Assembly: GCA_030765065.1 (NCBI GenBank)
Contig: CM060983.1
Location: forward strand, 51,582,067 to 51,646,066
Reading direction: 5' to 3'
DNA length: 64,000 nucleotides
From: Deroplatys truncata
Lineage: Eukaryota > Arthropoda > Insecta > Mantodea > Mantidae
Under the pieces are notes generated by a model. It did not search any database. It was not told the origin of the DNA and was given only the letters and a program-made list of their open reading frames with translations. Position 1 is the first letter of the stretch. Each line of letters opens with the position of its first letter. Both the position numbers and the translations under genes were made by a program. Shown here piece after piece: positions 1 through 11,309 of the stretch.

Positions 1-449
1 ATTGTGCTTACCACCCCTCAGGAGGAAGGGATGAAGTGAAGAAACCACACAGGAGGCGATAGGCCGTAGGCAATGGGCCACAGAGACACGTGGAAGTCCC
101 TAACATTTCCAAGCTCGCAGACCTTGCCGCCGAGAGAGGACGAAGAAGGACTAACAGCCGCGCAGCCCCCTGGTGTCCACGGGGAGTATTCTTAACAGTG
201 AACATAACATCTGCGCCATCTGTCCAGCACCGCCATACACTATGAAAACTAGAAACACGCCTGAAAGATGAGAAGGAAAGATGATTGAAAGAAAATCGTG
301 GTAGAGAAGAAACCAGCCACTCCAGCATTCTCCTGTCAACCCCAGAGAAACCTTGAAAAAGCGCTGAGTCAAAGTGGGCGGTCGCCAGGGATAGAACCCA
401 GAACCTTCCGAATGCCGGCCACAGATGTCATCTGAGCCATCCTGCTCGG
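1..449 (-). mobile_element. SINE D, long form, cut by window start
   Basis: Read on the minus strand from about 449, it starts CCGAGCAGGATGGCTCAG, a tRNA-like A box, followed by a B-box-like segment (GGTTCTATCCC). The body shares blocks with the elements at 49000-49487, 18100-18490 and 38765-39060, for example the complement of AGTCCCTAAC. No coding capacity. The far end lies outside the window. Confidence 0.6.
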
Positions 450-454
450 TTTAA

Positions 455-970
455 CTATAGTAAGTAGAAAAAGTATACTAGTATTCCACCCAAAATATTT
501 GATATGGAGTTTTCACTGGAAATAACGTTTTGAGATCCTCTGAATTAAAAAGAAATAGAGAATGATCCGTTTCAGTGTATATGTGTCCGTCAACAGAATA
601 ATTAAAAATCAAAATGTTTAAATACCCCTTCCCAAGCTACTCCTTTACAGCGTAAATGTTTCGTTATTCCTGATTTTCTCAAAAATTGTTATAACGATTT
701 TGACTAAAATATCACATGCTTAAGATATTTGGATGACAAAGAAAATGTATATCTTGAATTTTAGAATTATAGGCCACGTAGCCTCTTCAATGTTAGTGAA
801 TTTTGCTTAATTATATATAAAACTGATAACTAAACCACCAGAAACACAAAAATATACAGATATCTCTAAAACATAAAATTCAAGTCCGATAAACTTTTGT
901 AGCGTAAAGAATTTATGAGACTTTTTTGCCGTTGGTTTGAATTTTCCAATACTTTATATTTTTTTCATGT
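455..970 (-). repeat. Family H copy, diverged
   Basis: Starts near the hairpin end of family H (TATAGTAAGTAG, then ATTCCACCCAAAA) and keeps the block TCTCAAAAATTG...ATAACGATTTTGA and the TGTATATCTTGAATTTT block. It fades before the SINE A target duplication. This is an old copy, judged by divergence from the copy at 22071-22951. Confidence 0.6.
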
Positions 971-1189
971 AGTAAGTCGTTACTAGCGGCGGCGTCGTGG
1001 CCCAGTGGTTAGACCGCTCGCCACTCACAAAGCGACCCGAATTCGATCCCAGAATAACGCACGTGGAATTTGTAGTAGAAAAGGTGGCGTCTGGGCGGGT
1101 TTTCTTTGGATTCTCCGGTTTTCCCCGCCATTCATTCCTCCGGTTGCTCCATCAACCTTTCCTTTCATTCCTTCACCGACATTTCATAT

Positions 1190-2046
1190 AAGGCGTTCAA
1201 AAAAAAAAAAAAAAGACCGAACTTTTGAAATAGTGCGCCAACCAACACAGACGGCGCTGCGGCTATTGAGCGCACCTAGCGGCAGGTTTTAGACAACAAA
1301 CTAGTATTTGCCTCGCTTCGCTATGAATGTTAGTTGCTGAGCTGCAGTTGCTGAAGTGAGCGTGTGCACAAGCTGTTCGTCGGATTAATGACAATGCAAG
1401 CGCTTGAGAACCAACGTATGTATGTGGAATTTTGCTACAAAGATTCCCACGCATAAGTGGTTTAAGCATTTTGAACGCTGCAGAATATCGGTCGGTCCCA
1501 CGCCTGGACGACCTTCCACATCAACAGATGATGACCATCTCAAGATTGTCCATCAGGAAACTGTACCACGTGGTCAGATGGTAAACAAAGAAGCCTACTA
1601 GGGAAGTTTAGCGCGGTTAGATATGCTGTGAGCTGGAGGAGACCTGAATTGTGGAATAACCAGACTTAGATGTTGCATGACAATGCCCCGGATCATACGT
1701 CGCTCCTTGTCCGCAGCTATCTGACAACACATCAGACTCCGTTGTGTCCCATCCATCCTATTCTGAAGACCTAGCCCCAGCAGGCCTTTTCCTGTTTCCC
1801 AAACTTAAAACCACGTTGAAAGGATGTCATTTATAGACCATAGAGGAGATTCAAGACAATGCGACAGAAACCTCCGGGCCATCCCAGAAAGTGCGTTCCA
1901 GGAGGCTTTCCAAAATTGGAAGGAACGTTGGGATCGATGTATTGCCAGTAGAGGGGACAGTGAGGAGGGCAGTGCTTAAAGTGTTGTACAATGATCAATA
2001 AATATGTTATGGCAAACATTCGGTCTTTTTTTGAACACACCTCCTA
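1190..2046 (+). mobile_element. Internally deleted mariner element nested in SINE A
   Basis: The inverted ends AGGCGTTCAAAAAA (from 1191) and TTTTTTTGAACACACCTCC (to 2043) match as imperfect terminal inverted repeats, and TA flanks both sides. Length is about 857 bp against about 1.3 kb for intact mariners. The missing part is the middle of the transposase. It sits exactly within SINE A sequence. Confidence 0.85.
1388..1990 (+). pseudogene. Mariner transposase remnant, internally deleted
   Basis: Reading from ATG 1388 gives ENQRMYVEFCYK, typical of a mariner N-terminus, then after frameshifts GRPSTSTDDDHLKIVH, the end of the helix-turn-helix region. The reading then jumps to the C-terminal catalytic half (VPRGQMVNKEAY, LHDNAPDHTS with the second Asp, FPKLK). 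Most of the first catalytic segment is gone. The third acidic position reads LAPAG, Gly instead of Asp. Several stops and frameshifts follow. Intact transposases are about 345 residues and act in the nucleus to cut and paste the element. This copy cannot be active. Confidence 0.8.
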
Positions 2047-2210
2047 TATCCCTCCTTCCTCGCTCTCATACCAGGCTCAACCATCCTGAGTGTTCTCTAT
2101 GATTCATCGTCTGTCTGACCGCAGGCATCCATTTGTAAATCAAGGTGGGTGTAAGTCCTAATAACGAGGAGCGGAATCGAAGAATGAAGATGATGCAGAC
2201 TAAGTCGTTA

Positions 2211-3287
2211 TTAATTTTTTCTTCGATTCATGCACGGAACTTTGAATTTTTAGGCCATCACTGACACAGTATTTTATATCACAACATTGTGAATGCCAGA
2301 GTGATTGTAGTGTAAATTAGCATTATTGTATGACAATGATTTGAGATGTTTGTTAAACATAAGCATTGTTAGGAAATAAGTTTACACGGCATCACTGAAA
2401 CTGACAATAGGAGCGGGTAACAATGAGCGAGGGGGTGAGTTGTTTATCAATTATAAGAGACAAACAAATGACGTCAGATTAGCGCGCTTATCTTTAGAAA
2501 TGGAGGGAATATCTTCCCTAGAGCATATGTGTTCGTAATTTTGATTGGATATAAAAATAGACGCTAATGTTGGCGCGTTTTATTAACGAATAGCAGCTCT
2601 GTTATAATGTTTAGGCATATCGGGGTGAGGGAGTATAAATTCCGTGCCAGAGACGGGTAACGCGCAGTTCAACAGAATCATTCACGGGTTACACGTCGCG
2701 CAGTTCTACAGAATTTCTCACGTCGTAAAGTTAGTTACAAAATGTGAAATACTAGAATTAATAATGAGCGGCAAATAAGTGATTATAGTTACATTTGAAA
2801 ATATAATAGTTTCAGTCGGGCGTGTATCAAGAGTAATTATGTGAAATTAATTAATTGTGAAGGCAATTAAAGTGTAAAAACAAATTCTTTTATCAGTGTT
2901 ATCTTTTAGTAATAACTCCTTTCCGTTTACACGCCCTGCTCAAGAGATTTGCTCGACTTGTAATAATAGCTAGCCGGAGGATAAAGAACTCAAAATGCAA
3001 ACTAGTAAAACAATAACAGGCGCTCAGCAAATAAGATAACACGAACGATACCACGACATCACATAGCGATCTTTTTAAAAGCTTTATCTTACTTTATCAC
3101 CCTTGAACCTAAAACGAAATGTGTAATAAAAGTATTTCTATAAACGTTTAACATCAAGTAGATGGAATAATAAGCTTTTATAAGAATATTTTTAGGGGAT
3201 TGGGTAGAAAGAGTCATTTTAATGTAACACGTAATATTCTTAATCTTATAACTAATTTATTTAAAAGACACTCTTATCTCAGCCCTC
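2211..3287. other. AT-rich stretch with a possible solo LTR
   Basis: No coding feature recognised. The part from about 2366 (TGTTAGGAAATAAG) to about 2932 (CCGTTTACA) has TG/CA ends and a TATA-box-like TATAAATTCC at about 2634, so it could be a solo LTR. No flanking duplication was found, so this is weak. Confidence 0.3.
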
Positions 3288-4562
3288 TACGAAGGCAGTC
3301 CCAACTTGATGTATAAATACTGGTTGTTGTTTCAAACAAATGGCTGTGGTAGAAAGTACCCACCTTATAAAGCTCAAGTTTGAAGTTTGATGATGCTACG
3401 TTGTTTAGTAATTGTTTAGCAGCCTTCAATATTGAACTCTCTCAGCAAATTTGTAATCATGGATAAAACTAGCCATTGTTATGTGATAGAATGCTTTCAT
3501 TTGAAAGGTCTTAGTCCAACTAATATTAAAGCTGAGCTAGATTCTACTCTGGGGGAGTCTGCTCCTTCGTTTACAACAGTAAAATATTGGGTGGCAGAGT
3601 TTAAGCGAGGCCGTACGAGCTGCCAAGACGAACATCGCAGTGGTCGACCAAATGATGTGACCACGCCAGAAATTGTGAAGAAAATCCACAAAATGGTATT
3701 AGATGACCGTCCACTGAAAGTGCGCGAGCAATCAGACATCGTAGGCATTTCAAAAAGTGCTGTACATTGAATACTGACTAAGAATTTGGACATTAGAAAG
3801 CTGTGCGCAAGATGGGTGCCGCGATTACTCACAGTGTAGCAAAAACAGCATCGTGAAGATGTTTCAGTGGAGTGTTTGGCGATGTTTCACTGCAATAAAG
3901 CCGAGTTTCATAAGCATGGATGAAACATGGGTCCATCACTTCACACCTGAGGCGAAGGAACAGTCAAAGCAGTGAATTGAAAGGGGAGAATCGGCTGCAA
4001 AGAAGGTGAGACAGTTCCATCTGCAAGGAAGGTCATGACGTCAGCTTTTTTGGGATGCGCATGGGATAATTTTCATTTATTATCTTCAAAAAGGAAAACC
4101 AATCAATGGCGGGTATTATGCAAACTTATTGCAGCGTTTGAATGATGAAACCAAGCAAAAACGGCTGCGTTTAGCGAAAAAGAAAGTTCTGTTTCATCAA
4201 GAACAATGCACTAGTTCAAACATCCATTATCGCCATGGCCAAAATCAATGAGTTAAAGTTCGAATTGCTTCCTCATGCACCCTATTCGCCAGACTTAGCC
4301 CCCTCTGGTTATTTTGTGTTTCCAAAGTTGAAGAAATGGCTTGGTGGTAAAAGATTTGCTATTAATGAAGAGGTGGAGTTTGCAGTTGATGGCTATTTTG
4401 CAGAGCTCGACGGTTCTCACTATAAACAGGGTATCGAAGCTATTGAACATCGCTGGGAAAAGTGTATCGAGCTGAAAGGAGACTATGCAGAGAAATAAAG
4501 AGGTTTTTCCCAGAATTTTTGTTTACTTTGTTAGGTCGGGTACTTCTGGGACAGCCCTCGTA
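3288..4562 (+). mobile_element. Full-length mariner element
   Basis: Bounded by TA at 3288-3289 and 4561-4562. The terminal repeats begin TACGAAGGCAGTCCC on the left and, complemented, TACGAGGGCTGTCCC on the right. About 1275 bp, the usual mariner size. It carries the decayed transposase gene 3459-4498. Confidence 0.88.
3459..4498 (+). pseudogene. Mariner transposase, frameshifted, catalytic residues lost
   Basis: From ATG 3459 the N-terminal DNA-binding half is open for about 100 residues: FHLKGLSPTNIKAELD, TTVKYWVAEFKRG, SGRPNDVTTPEIVKKI. Frameshifts and stops follow. RKLCARWVPRLLT, MDETWVHHF (first catalytic Asp) and the C-terminal half HAPYSPDLAP...WEKCIELKGDY can still be read in separate frames. 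At 4201-4203 the second Asp codon is disturbed by an extra A (reads HQEQC, where HQDNA is usual). At the third position the sequence is LAPSGY, Gly in place of Asp. The family is a DD34D cut-and-paste transposase of about 345 residues. The subfamily is not certain (irritans-like by eye). Confidence 0.9.
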
Positions 4563-5567
4563 CCTACAGGTAACTAAGTTAATTGTTTACATTGAAGGGG
4601 ATAGAGAAACAAAGGTTTATAACAATAATCTATGGAATCGCTAAGGGTGATAATGGGATATGATTTAACCAGATCCCATTCTTTTCGTAAGCAGTAAAAG
4701 GTTTTCTTTGTTAATCGCTGCGTTACTGGTTAAGAATTTGTATTTGCGGAATTGAGTTGGTGAGAAGTGCTGTAGACTGCGTAGGTGTAGAGAACTGAAG
4801 AAACGTGAGCTGGGTAAACACGTTGTTTTTGTTGTTGTCGAGACGTAACTCTAGTATTCTTTTTAATTAGCAGGGCTCTAAGCTGCAATACTCATTAAAC
4901 CGGCGAGCCAATTTAAACATCTCAAGCTGAGCCGTTCAATAGAGAAAGCAACGTGCCAAAGAAAACCTTTTATTTTCTACTCTAAAATTATATTATTTTT
5001 CTATAAAAAGAAATATCGCTATGAAAAGCCGTCAAAACATTAACTCATGCAAGGTCTAACACAGAGCTCACGAGCTAAAAGCTTTAGATTATCGCACTAG
5101 TATGACAGACTTTGGTTTCAAGTCCAATCACATGGCAAATACCTTTTGTATTTGCACATGTTTAATAACGTGACTTGGTTTGATTAGGTTTTACTTTTCA
5201 TTGTCTTTTTACATGATTAATTTCCCATGCCGCCCGCATTATAACAATACAAATCGTCATACTTAAATTTATCGTAATTTGATGTAACCTATACATTATA
5301 TTGGCAGCTTTCTTTGATCTAAAACATTACTCTTTCACCTAACCTACATAAAGATTAAATAGCAAAAATTATTAATCCAGAAGTGACTGAAATGGAAGTG
5401 AAATTACACAAGCAGCAGAAAGACTAACACTAGAAGTGCCTACCCAAAAGTGCATAAAGTAATAAGATATAACATTTAATCGCCTTATTTCCTGGTTTAA
5501 GGCAAAACTTGGTGAAAATAAATTCGCTGAAAATGACTGCTAGCGAATCAAAAAAACATTTCACCCT
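4563..5567. other. No gene or repeat recognised
   Basis: AT-rich sequence without an ORF of interest, microsatellite or match to the families seen elsewhere in the window. Confidence 0.5.
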
Positions 5568-6330
5568 CGCTTTTTACTTTCTCTGCCGCTTACATAGTGG
5601 GTAGAGAAGATTTTGCATTCCGACCAAGAACATCATGCCAAGATTTCATCGGAAATAAGCGTTTTGAGACCCCTTGGATAAAAAAGCACTTTTAGAAAAA
5701 GGTCCGTTTGTGTATGCGTGTGTGTGTGACTGTAAACACATAACTCAAAAGCGAAAAGTCAGATAAGCACTAAACTTGGCATTTAAGTTCAGTACTTCTG
5801 AAGATCCCTTTACATTGAACATTTTTAGTAATTTCTGATTTTCTAAAAAATGGTTCTAACGATTTTGATTAAAATACCATATATTAAAGGTATTTACATA
5901 ACAAATAAAATGTATATATTGAAGTTTCTAGGAAAAGCCCTTGAAGTCTTCTTCATTCGGAAAGAAACCTTCTATAACTAGTAAACCTTAAGCGATGGAC
6001 GAAAACGCACTACACAAGAAATGTAGATATCTTTAAAACACAATTTATTACAACTTTTTATACTGCACCAGCCATTTACGACATATCCGTTATTAATGGT
6101 CCGAATTGTTCATTACTTGGTTATTCTCTTAAAGTCTTGTTTCTCGCGACGTCATGGAAACAGTATGGAATTTTAAGGTCAGCATATAGCATCCAGTTCT
6201 TAAACATTTGACTATCGTTGTGATCTTTCTATCTATAACAAAATGTGTAGGCTTATTTGGATTAAAATGAAGTGGATAGAAATATATGCTGAGGGTAGAG
6301 AAATACATGTGAATGTAACATCAGATTTTT
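5568..6330 (-). repeat. Family H copy, both ends present
   Basis: Opens TTTTTACTTTCTCTGCCGC and closes GGTAGAGAAATACATGTGAATG...ACATCAGATTTTT, the complemented ends of family H. The microsatellite is reduced to a short TGTGTGTGTG. About 763 bp, the shortest two-ended copy in the window. Confidence 0.75.
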
Positions 6331-7061
6331 AACCTCATTTCTCTTGTTTCAAGAACGCGTTCTAAATGTTTCAGGAATCAATATAATATTAATATTTTTC
6401 AAATTCAAGCCTTGTCTGAAAAATAGTAACGCCACACGTGTTAAAAGTGATTTTGTTTTGCTCGTGGGATTTCGAAACTCGGCCTACAGCTTCGCTTCGC
6501 AAATATTCCTACTCGCAAAGTAAAACCCTATTCTTACCCCTTGTATCATATTATAGCATTTAATTTCCGTAGCTCCTACTTATACTACGTAAAGAATATA
6601 TTATTACCTAAGTTCCATCCAAACAATTAATATACAATCTTCACCTAAAATACATGTTTTGAGATCTCTCTGTGTGTATGTGTATGTGTGTGGTATGTAT
6701 GGCATAAATAAACAACTGAAGGAAACCTTCTCACCCTAAGCTGCTATTTACGTGGAAAATTGTTCGATATTTTTGACTATCTCAAAAATGTCCGTAATCA
6801 TTTTGGTTAATGACTAATAAAACGTATATCTGTAATTTTATTCGATTAGCCTGTCATAAACTCTTCATTCGCATTCAATTTTATATAGCTTTAAATAACT
6901 GATAAATCTTAAAAGATGGACAAAAATAAGTTTTGAAAATAATTATAGTGTCATCAACAATTTCCAGCATATCGGTTTGAAATATGCAATACTTCGTCAG
7001 TTATTCCTCACAATGTCATGGAAAGGGTTTGGAAGCTGAAGGTGCTCGCATAACGACCCAC
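6331..7061 (-). repeat. Family H remnants in AT-rich DNA
   Basis: The section 6640-6980 retains the block ATACATGTTTTGAGA, a short GT run and the ATTTTGGTTAATGACTAATAAAA region of family H in shortened form. The remainder shows nothing recognisable. Confidence 0.4.
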
Positions 7062-7690
7062 TTTTTACTTTTTCTACTATGCACAGTAAGTAGGGGAAGT
7101 ATTGTATCCCACAAAAAATTCGATGTCGAGATTTCACCGGAAATACATATTTTGAGTCCCCATGAATGAAAAAAAGCATTTCTAGAAAAACATGTGTGCG
7201 ACTGTGTACACCATAACTCAAAAATGAAAAGTCTGAAAAATCCAGACTTGGTATTTAAGTTAAGTACCTTCCAAAGAGACGTTCCCAAGAAAATGCTCCA
7301 CTTCAGCCTACCCTCTACGTGGGACTTTTTCAAAACTTTGGCTGTAAGAGTTTTATTAAAATACTATATACTGAAAGATATTTACATGACAAAATGTATA
7401 TCTTGAAATTTCTAGGAATAGCCTGTGAAGCCCTCTTCATTCGTAAGGAATTTTGTGTAATATTTGGAAGATACTTAACCCAAATACCAAGTTCGGTGTT
7501 CATCCGATTTTTCGTTTTTGAGTTATGCTGTTCACAGACACACAAACGGACTTTTTTTATAAAATACTTTTTGGAGATTCGGAGGCCTCAAAACGTGTAT
7601 TTCCGGTGTGATCTCGGTATCGAGTTTTTACTGGAATGGAGTATCTTCGCTGCCTACTATGTACGTGGTAGAAAAAGTAAGAGTTTGTGG
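7062..7690. repeat. Two family H pieces facing each other (foldback)
   Basis: A minus-oriented H piece starts TTTTTACTTTTTCTACTATG at about 7062 and runs to about 7470. A plus-oriented piece continues to TACGTGGTAGAAAAAGTAAG at about 7682. Both outer ends are therefore the hairpin-side terminus, making a 630-bp imperfect palindrome able to fold on itself. Confidence 0.65.
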
Positions 7691-7708
7691 AAGAGTGCAT
7701 GAGAAAGT

Positions 7709-9608
7709 TGAGGCAGTATTTTTAACATTTAAATGATTTTTAGTCTAATTATATAATAAATAAATTCAATAACAGCCCACCTTAAAGCAATATGTGTACG
7801 TAACAAGATATAAAAAATCTGATGTGTTACACTCACATGACTTTCTCTACTCTTGTGCAATCTATTTTTACAAACGCTTATTCTCCATCTACTTCATGTT
7901 AATCGAGATAAACATTTGCAGAAACGATCTTTTGACATGCAAAGAGAATTACATTTTACACATAGCGACCAGTTCTAAAAATATTCGACTCGCTTAAGGC
8001 GTACTATGATCCCCTGTTTTGTATTTGGAAGGGCAATATAGAAATACAGTAGGCTTTAAGCATATACATATCTCTTAATAGTTGGTTGCTAGGTGCAGCA
8101 CCATTCCCTTTCGCACAGATTAATACTCTTTGCATATCCAAGACAAAAAAATGAATAACGAATTCCCATTTGAGAAAATAAGTATTGAAAAATTTAAGGG
8201 AATAACAAACAATATCTCGAAAATGGTTCACTCAACAAAAAAATGTGTATGACATAAACTGTGTATTTTAACGCGATCTACATTTTTGTGTAGTAACATT
8301 TTGTCTATCGCTTATGGTTTACCAGTTATGCAAAAGTCGTTCACAATAAAGAATACTTTTGGAGACATTCCCAGGAAATTCAAGATATACATTTTATTTG
8401 TCATAAAAATATCTTAAACATATGATATTTTAATCAAAATCGTTAGAGCCATTTTTGAGAAAATTAAAATGTTCGAATAATCTTCCATGTAAAGGGCACT
8501 CTGGGGTGGGGGGATTTTCTTGAAAACATTCGTGTCGCATCCTTGGAAGATACGGAACCTAAATACCGAGTTTGGTGTTTATCCGACTGTTCATTTCTGA
8601 GTTGTGCTGTTCACAGACAGACACACAGACACACACGGACATGTTTCCAAAAATGCTTTTTTTGGATTCAGGTGGTCTCAAAACATGTATTTCCGGTGAA
8701 ATCTCGGTATCGAATTTTTGGGTGGAATACAATACTTCCCCTACTTACTATACGTAGTAGAGAAAGTAAAAAGTGTATACTGCAGTCATTATATATGTTT
8801 ATATTATTGTATACATGTGTAACAATGTTATGGGAATGTATTACGTAATTTAATACTGTAGGAGCTGTGAGAAATAGGTCAAAATTTGCTAACAATGAGA
8901 TACAATGAGGCAACCTTGAGGCAACAATGAATTTGAAAGTTTAACAATGCTACTTGTAACTATTGGAAACAATAATGTAATTTTTGTTACAGTTTATGAA
9001 ATAGACAATCAACACCTAGAAAAAAGTTTTAGTTAAATGAAGGTATTCTATTGGACTAAGATTAGCCAATCAGAAACTAAAATGGAGCAAAATTTACAAA
9101 TTCAGAAGTCAGTTCCTTGTAGACAGTGCTTCTAACCGGACGCATGAGGCGTCTTCGAAAAATTTAATACGTATTAGGTGTGAGACAAAAATAGTTTACG
9201 TGTTAAAAAGTGCAAGTAATTAATAAACAAAATCTCACAGGTCTCTCTCTCTTTCTATCAGTGAAGTGCTATTTAAATAGTGTCAAGCATTAATAAAAGG
9301 AATGAAGTAAAATTATAATCTGTGTAAGTCTACATTCTTCAGTCGCACCACAACCCTGCAAAGACATTCAGTCTCTAAAAAATTAAAAATACTGACGCAG
9401 CCGAGGCAAACATAAATATATAATATTTAAAGGAACAGTAAGAATTATAAAGTTAATATTTTTAAACATTTGTTGGGGGGCCAAGGCCACCAGAAAGTAC
9501 ATTTAGGCGAAAGCTACCGGGTACCATACGTGCGGTTGCAATTACTTCAAGTTCGGTTCCCCAACATTTGAACTATAATACAACTCCTTCAATAAAATAA
9601 CTTCTTCA
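7709..9608 (+). mobile_element. Family L solo-LTR-like element, interrupted by H
   Basis: Starts TGAGGCAGTATTTTT and ends CTTCTTCA, with AAGT duplicated at 7705-7708 and 9609-9612. Removing the nested H copy (7818-8767) leaves about 945 bp, matching the 944-bp copy at 56985-57928. An internal subsection TGTAGG...CTACA (8857-9334) recurs in the other copies. The flanks (GAGAAAGT / AAGTCATGTGAATG) are themselves the tail of an older H copy. No coding sequence. Confidence 0.85.
7818..8767 (+). repeat. Family H, complete copy nested in family L
   Basis: Begins TCTGATGTGTTACACTCACA and ends TACGTAGTAGAGAAAGT. The target is known from uninterrupted L copies (ATATAAAAAGTGTATA), so the A-run flanking both ends (7813-7817 and 8768-8772) is either a 5-bp duplication or partly element-derived. 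950 bp. Confidence 0.88.
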
Positions 9609-9727
9609 AAGTCATGTGAATGCGATGATCATATTGTTTTAATTATGCTTTATTCAGACGCATTAGCAACTTTTTTTGGATTGAGGAATTTCATAACATG
9701 TATTTCTTGTGAAATCTATGTAAAACA
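9609..9727. repeat. Older H fragments around the L insertion
   Basis: AAGTCATGTGAATGCGATG continues the H tail cut by the L element. 9676-9715 (TTGGATTGAGGAATTTCATA...) is a separate diverged piece of the hairpin-side half of H, itself interrupted by the copy starting at 9728. Confidence 0.5.
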
Positions 9728-10660
9728 TCTGATGTGTTAAACTCACATGACTTTCTCTACTCTTGTATAAACTAGTTTTACAAACTCTTATTCTCCATCT
9801 ATTTCATATTAATCGAAATAAACATTTGCAGAAACGATCTTTTGACATGCAAAGAGAATTACATTTTACACATAGCGACCAGTTCTAAAAATATTTGACT
9901 ATCGCTTAAGGCGTACTATGTTCCCTTTGTTTTGTATTTGCAAGGACAATATAGAAATACAGTAGCCTTTAAGCATCGACATATATCTTAATAGCTGGTT
10001 GCTAGGTGCAGCACCATTCTCTTTGCCACAGATTAATACTCTTTGTATATCCAAGACAAAAAAATGAATAACGAATTCCCATTTGAGAAAATAAGTATTG
10101 AAAAATTTAAGGGAATAACAAGCAATATCTCGAAAATGGTTCACTCACAAAAAAAAGTGCATATGACATAAATTGTGTATTTTAACGGGATGTACATTTT
10201 TTGTGTAGTAAAATTTTGTCCATCTCTTATGGTTTACCAGTTATGCAAAAGTCGTTCACAATGAAGAATACTTTTGGAGACATTCCCAGAAAATTCAAGA
10301 TATACATTTTACTTGTCATGAAAATATCTTAGATATATAATATTTTACTCAAAATCGTTAGAGCCATTTTTGAGAAAATTAAAATTTTCGAAAAATGTTC
10401 CATATAAAGCGTAATCTGGGGTGGGGGGATTTTCTTGAAAACCTTCGTGTCGCATCTCTGGAAGATACTGAACCTAAATGCCAAGTTTGGTGTTTATCCG
10501 ACTGTTCGTTTCTGAGTTATGCTGTTCACAGACACAAACACGGACATGTTTCCAAAAATGCTTTTTTTTGGATTCAGGGGGTCTCAAAACATATATTTCC
10601 GGTGAAATCTCGGTATCGAATTTTTTGGTGGAATACAATAGTTCCCCTACTTACAATATT
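9728..10660 (+). repeat. Family H, near-complete copy
   Basis: Starts TCTGATGTGTTAAACTCACA and reaches TTCCCCTACTTACAATA. The final AGTAGAGAAAGT is lost. The CA tract is short. Its sequence closely parallels 7818-8767, including the segment TAGCTGGTTGCTAGGTGCAG. Confidence 0.85.
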
Positions 10661-10680
10661 TCCTCTACCTTAGGTTTCTA

Positions 10681-11309
10681 GACGGTAAGTAATGCTAAAG
10701 TAATTTAAACCGCTCGTGTTACAATTAGCCTAATAGAAGAAGATTCCTCACGTAAGTCATAATTTGAGGACCAGCAAATTTGTGCAGTGACAAAGAAACA
10801 GGGCGAGATTAATAAAATTAACAAGCTCTTTCTCTCCCTCTCTCTACATATAACAACCCCCTGCTGGTGGTGCCAGATAGTCCATACAGCTTCAATGAAG
10901 CCAGCTTTGTTGGACCGCTTGCTCTGATCTGCCAGCGAGCTCGTATTTTAAAACATTAAGAAATTAATTACAAAATGGGTTTTAAACAATGTTAGAGTAT
11001 GCGGCTGGGATAAATTTGTTTTCTCTCTTAGTGATTCACTGTTACTCCACACACCATTCTTTATTCCCTGTTTAGCTCCTCTTCCCTCGTACTCTTTATG
11101 TCAGCCAGCTCTGCAGGGACTTGGGCAAGGCTCATTAGCTGTTGAAAAAGTTGCGACAAATTGTAAAAACCTTTAAAGTATAGGCCTATGCAAAAGTCAG
11201 GAAACTTCCAACTGGCTTTGACCTGCTGTAGCAAACACAACAAAGACTGCACATTGAAACTTTTCAAAGGAAATAATTCACACAGCTAATTTCCTTGTAT
11301 TAGCAATTC
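10681..11309. other. Unassigned stretch with a minus-strand ORF
   Basis: Contains an open frame 11061-11267 (-) of 68 codons with residues such as QLMSLAQVPAELADIKS. It resembles no family I recognise, and no splice or promoter context supports it. Short CT runs occur near 10830-10850. Confidence 0.3.

Larger units (their letters stand above)
973..2210 (+). mobile_element. SINE A copy split by a mariner, with flanking duplications
   Basis: The tRNA-like head (983-1050) has GTGGCCCAGTGGTTAGACC as A box and AATTCGATCCC as B box. The body runs to 1189 and resumes at 2047 with CATACCAGGCTCAACC, matching the continuous copy at 24308-24665. The direct repeat TAAGTCGTTA occurs at 973-982 and 2201-2210, the original SINE target duplication. 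The middle (1190-2046) is a later mariner insertion. Confidence 0.85.

Noticed and set aside
2366-2932. Confident LTR call
   Set aside because: TG/CA ends and a TATA-like box are present, but there is no duplication or second copy, so it is listed only as a possibility.
11061-11267. Possible host exon (minus strand)
   Set aside because: Pleasant composition, but no recognisable motif, convincing splice sites or neighbouring exon.
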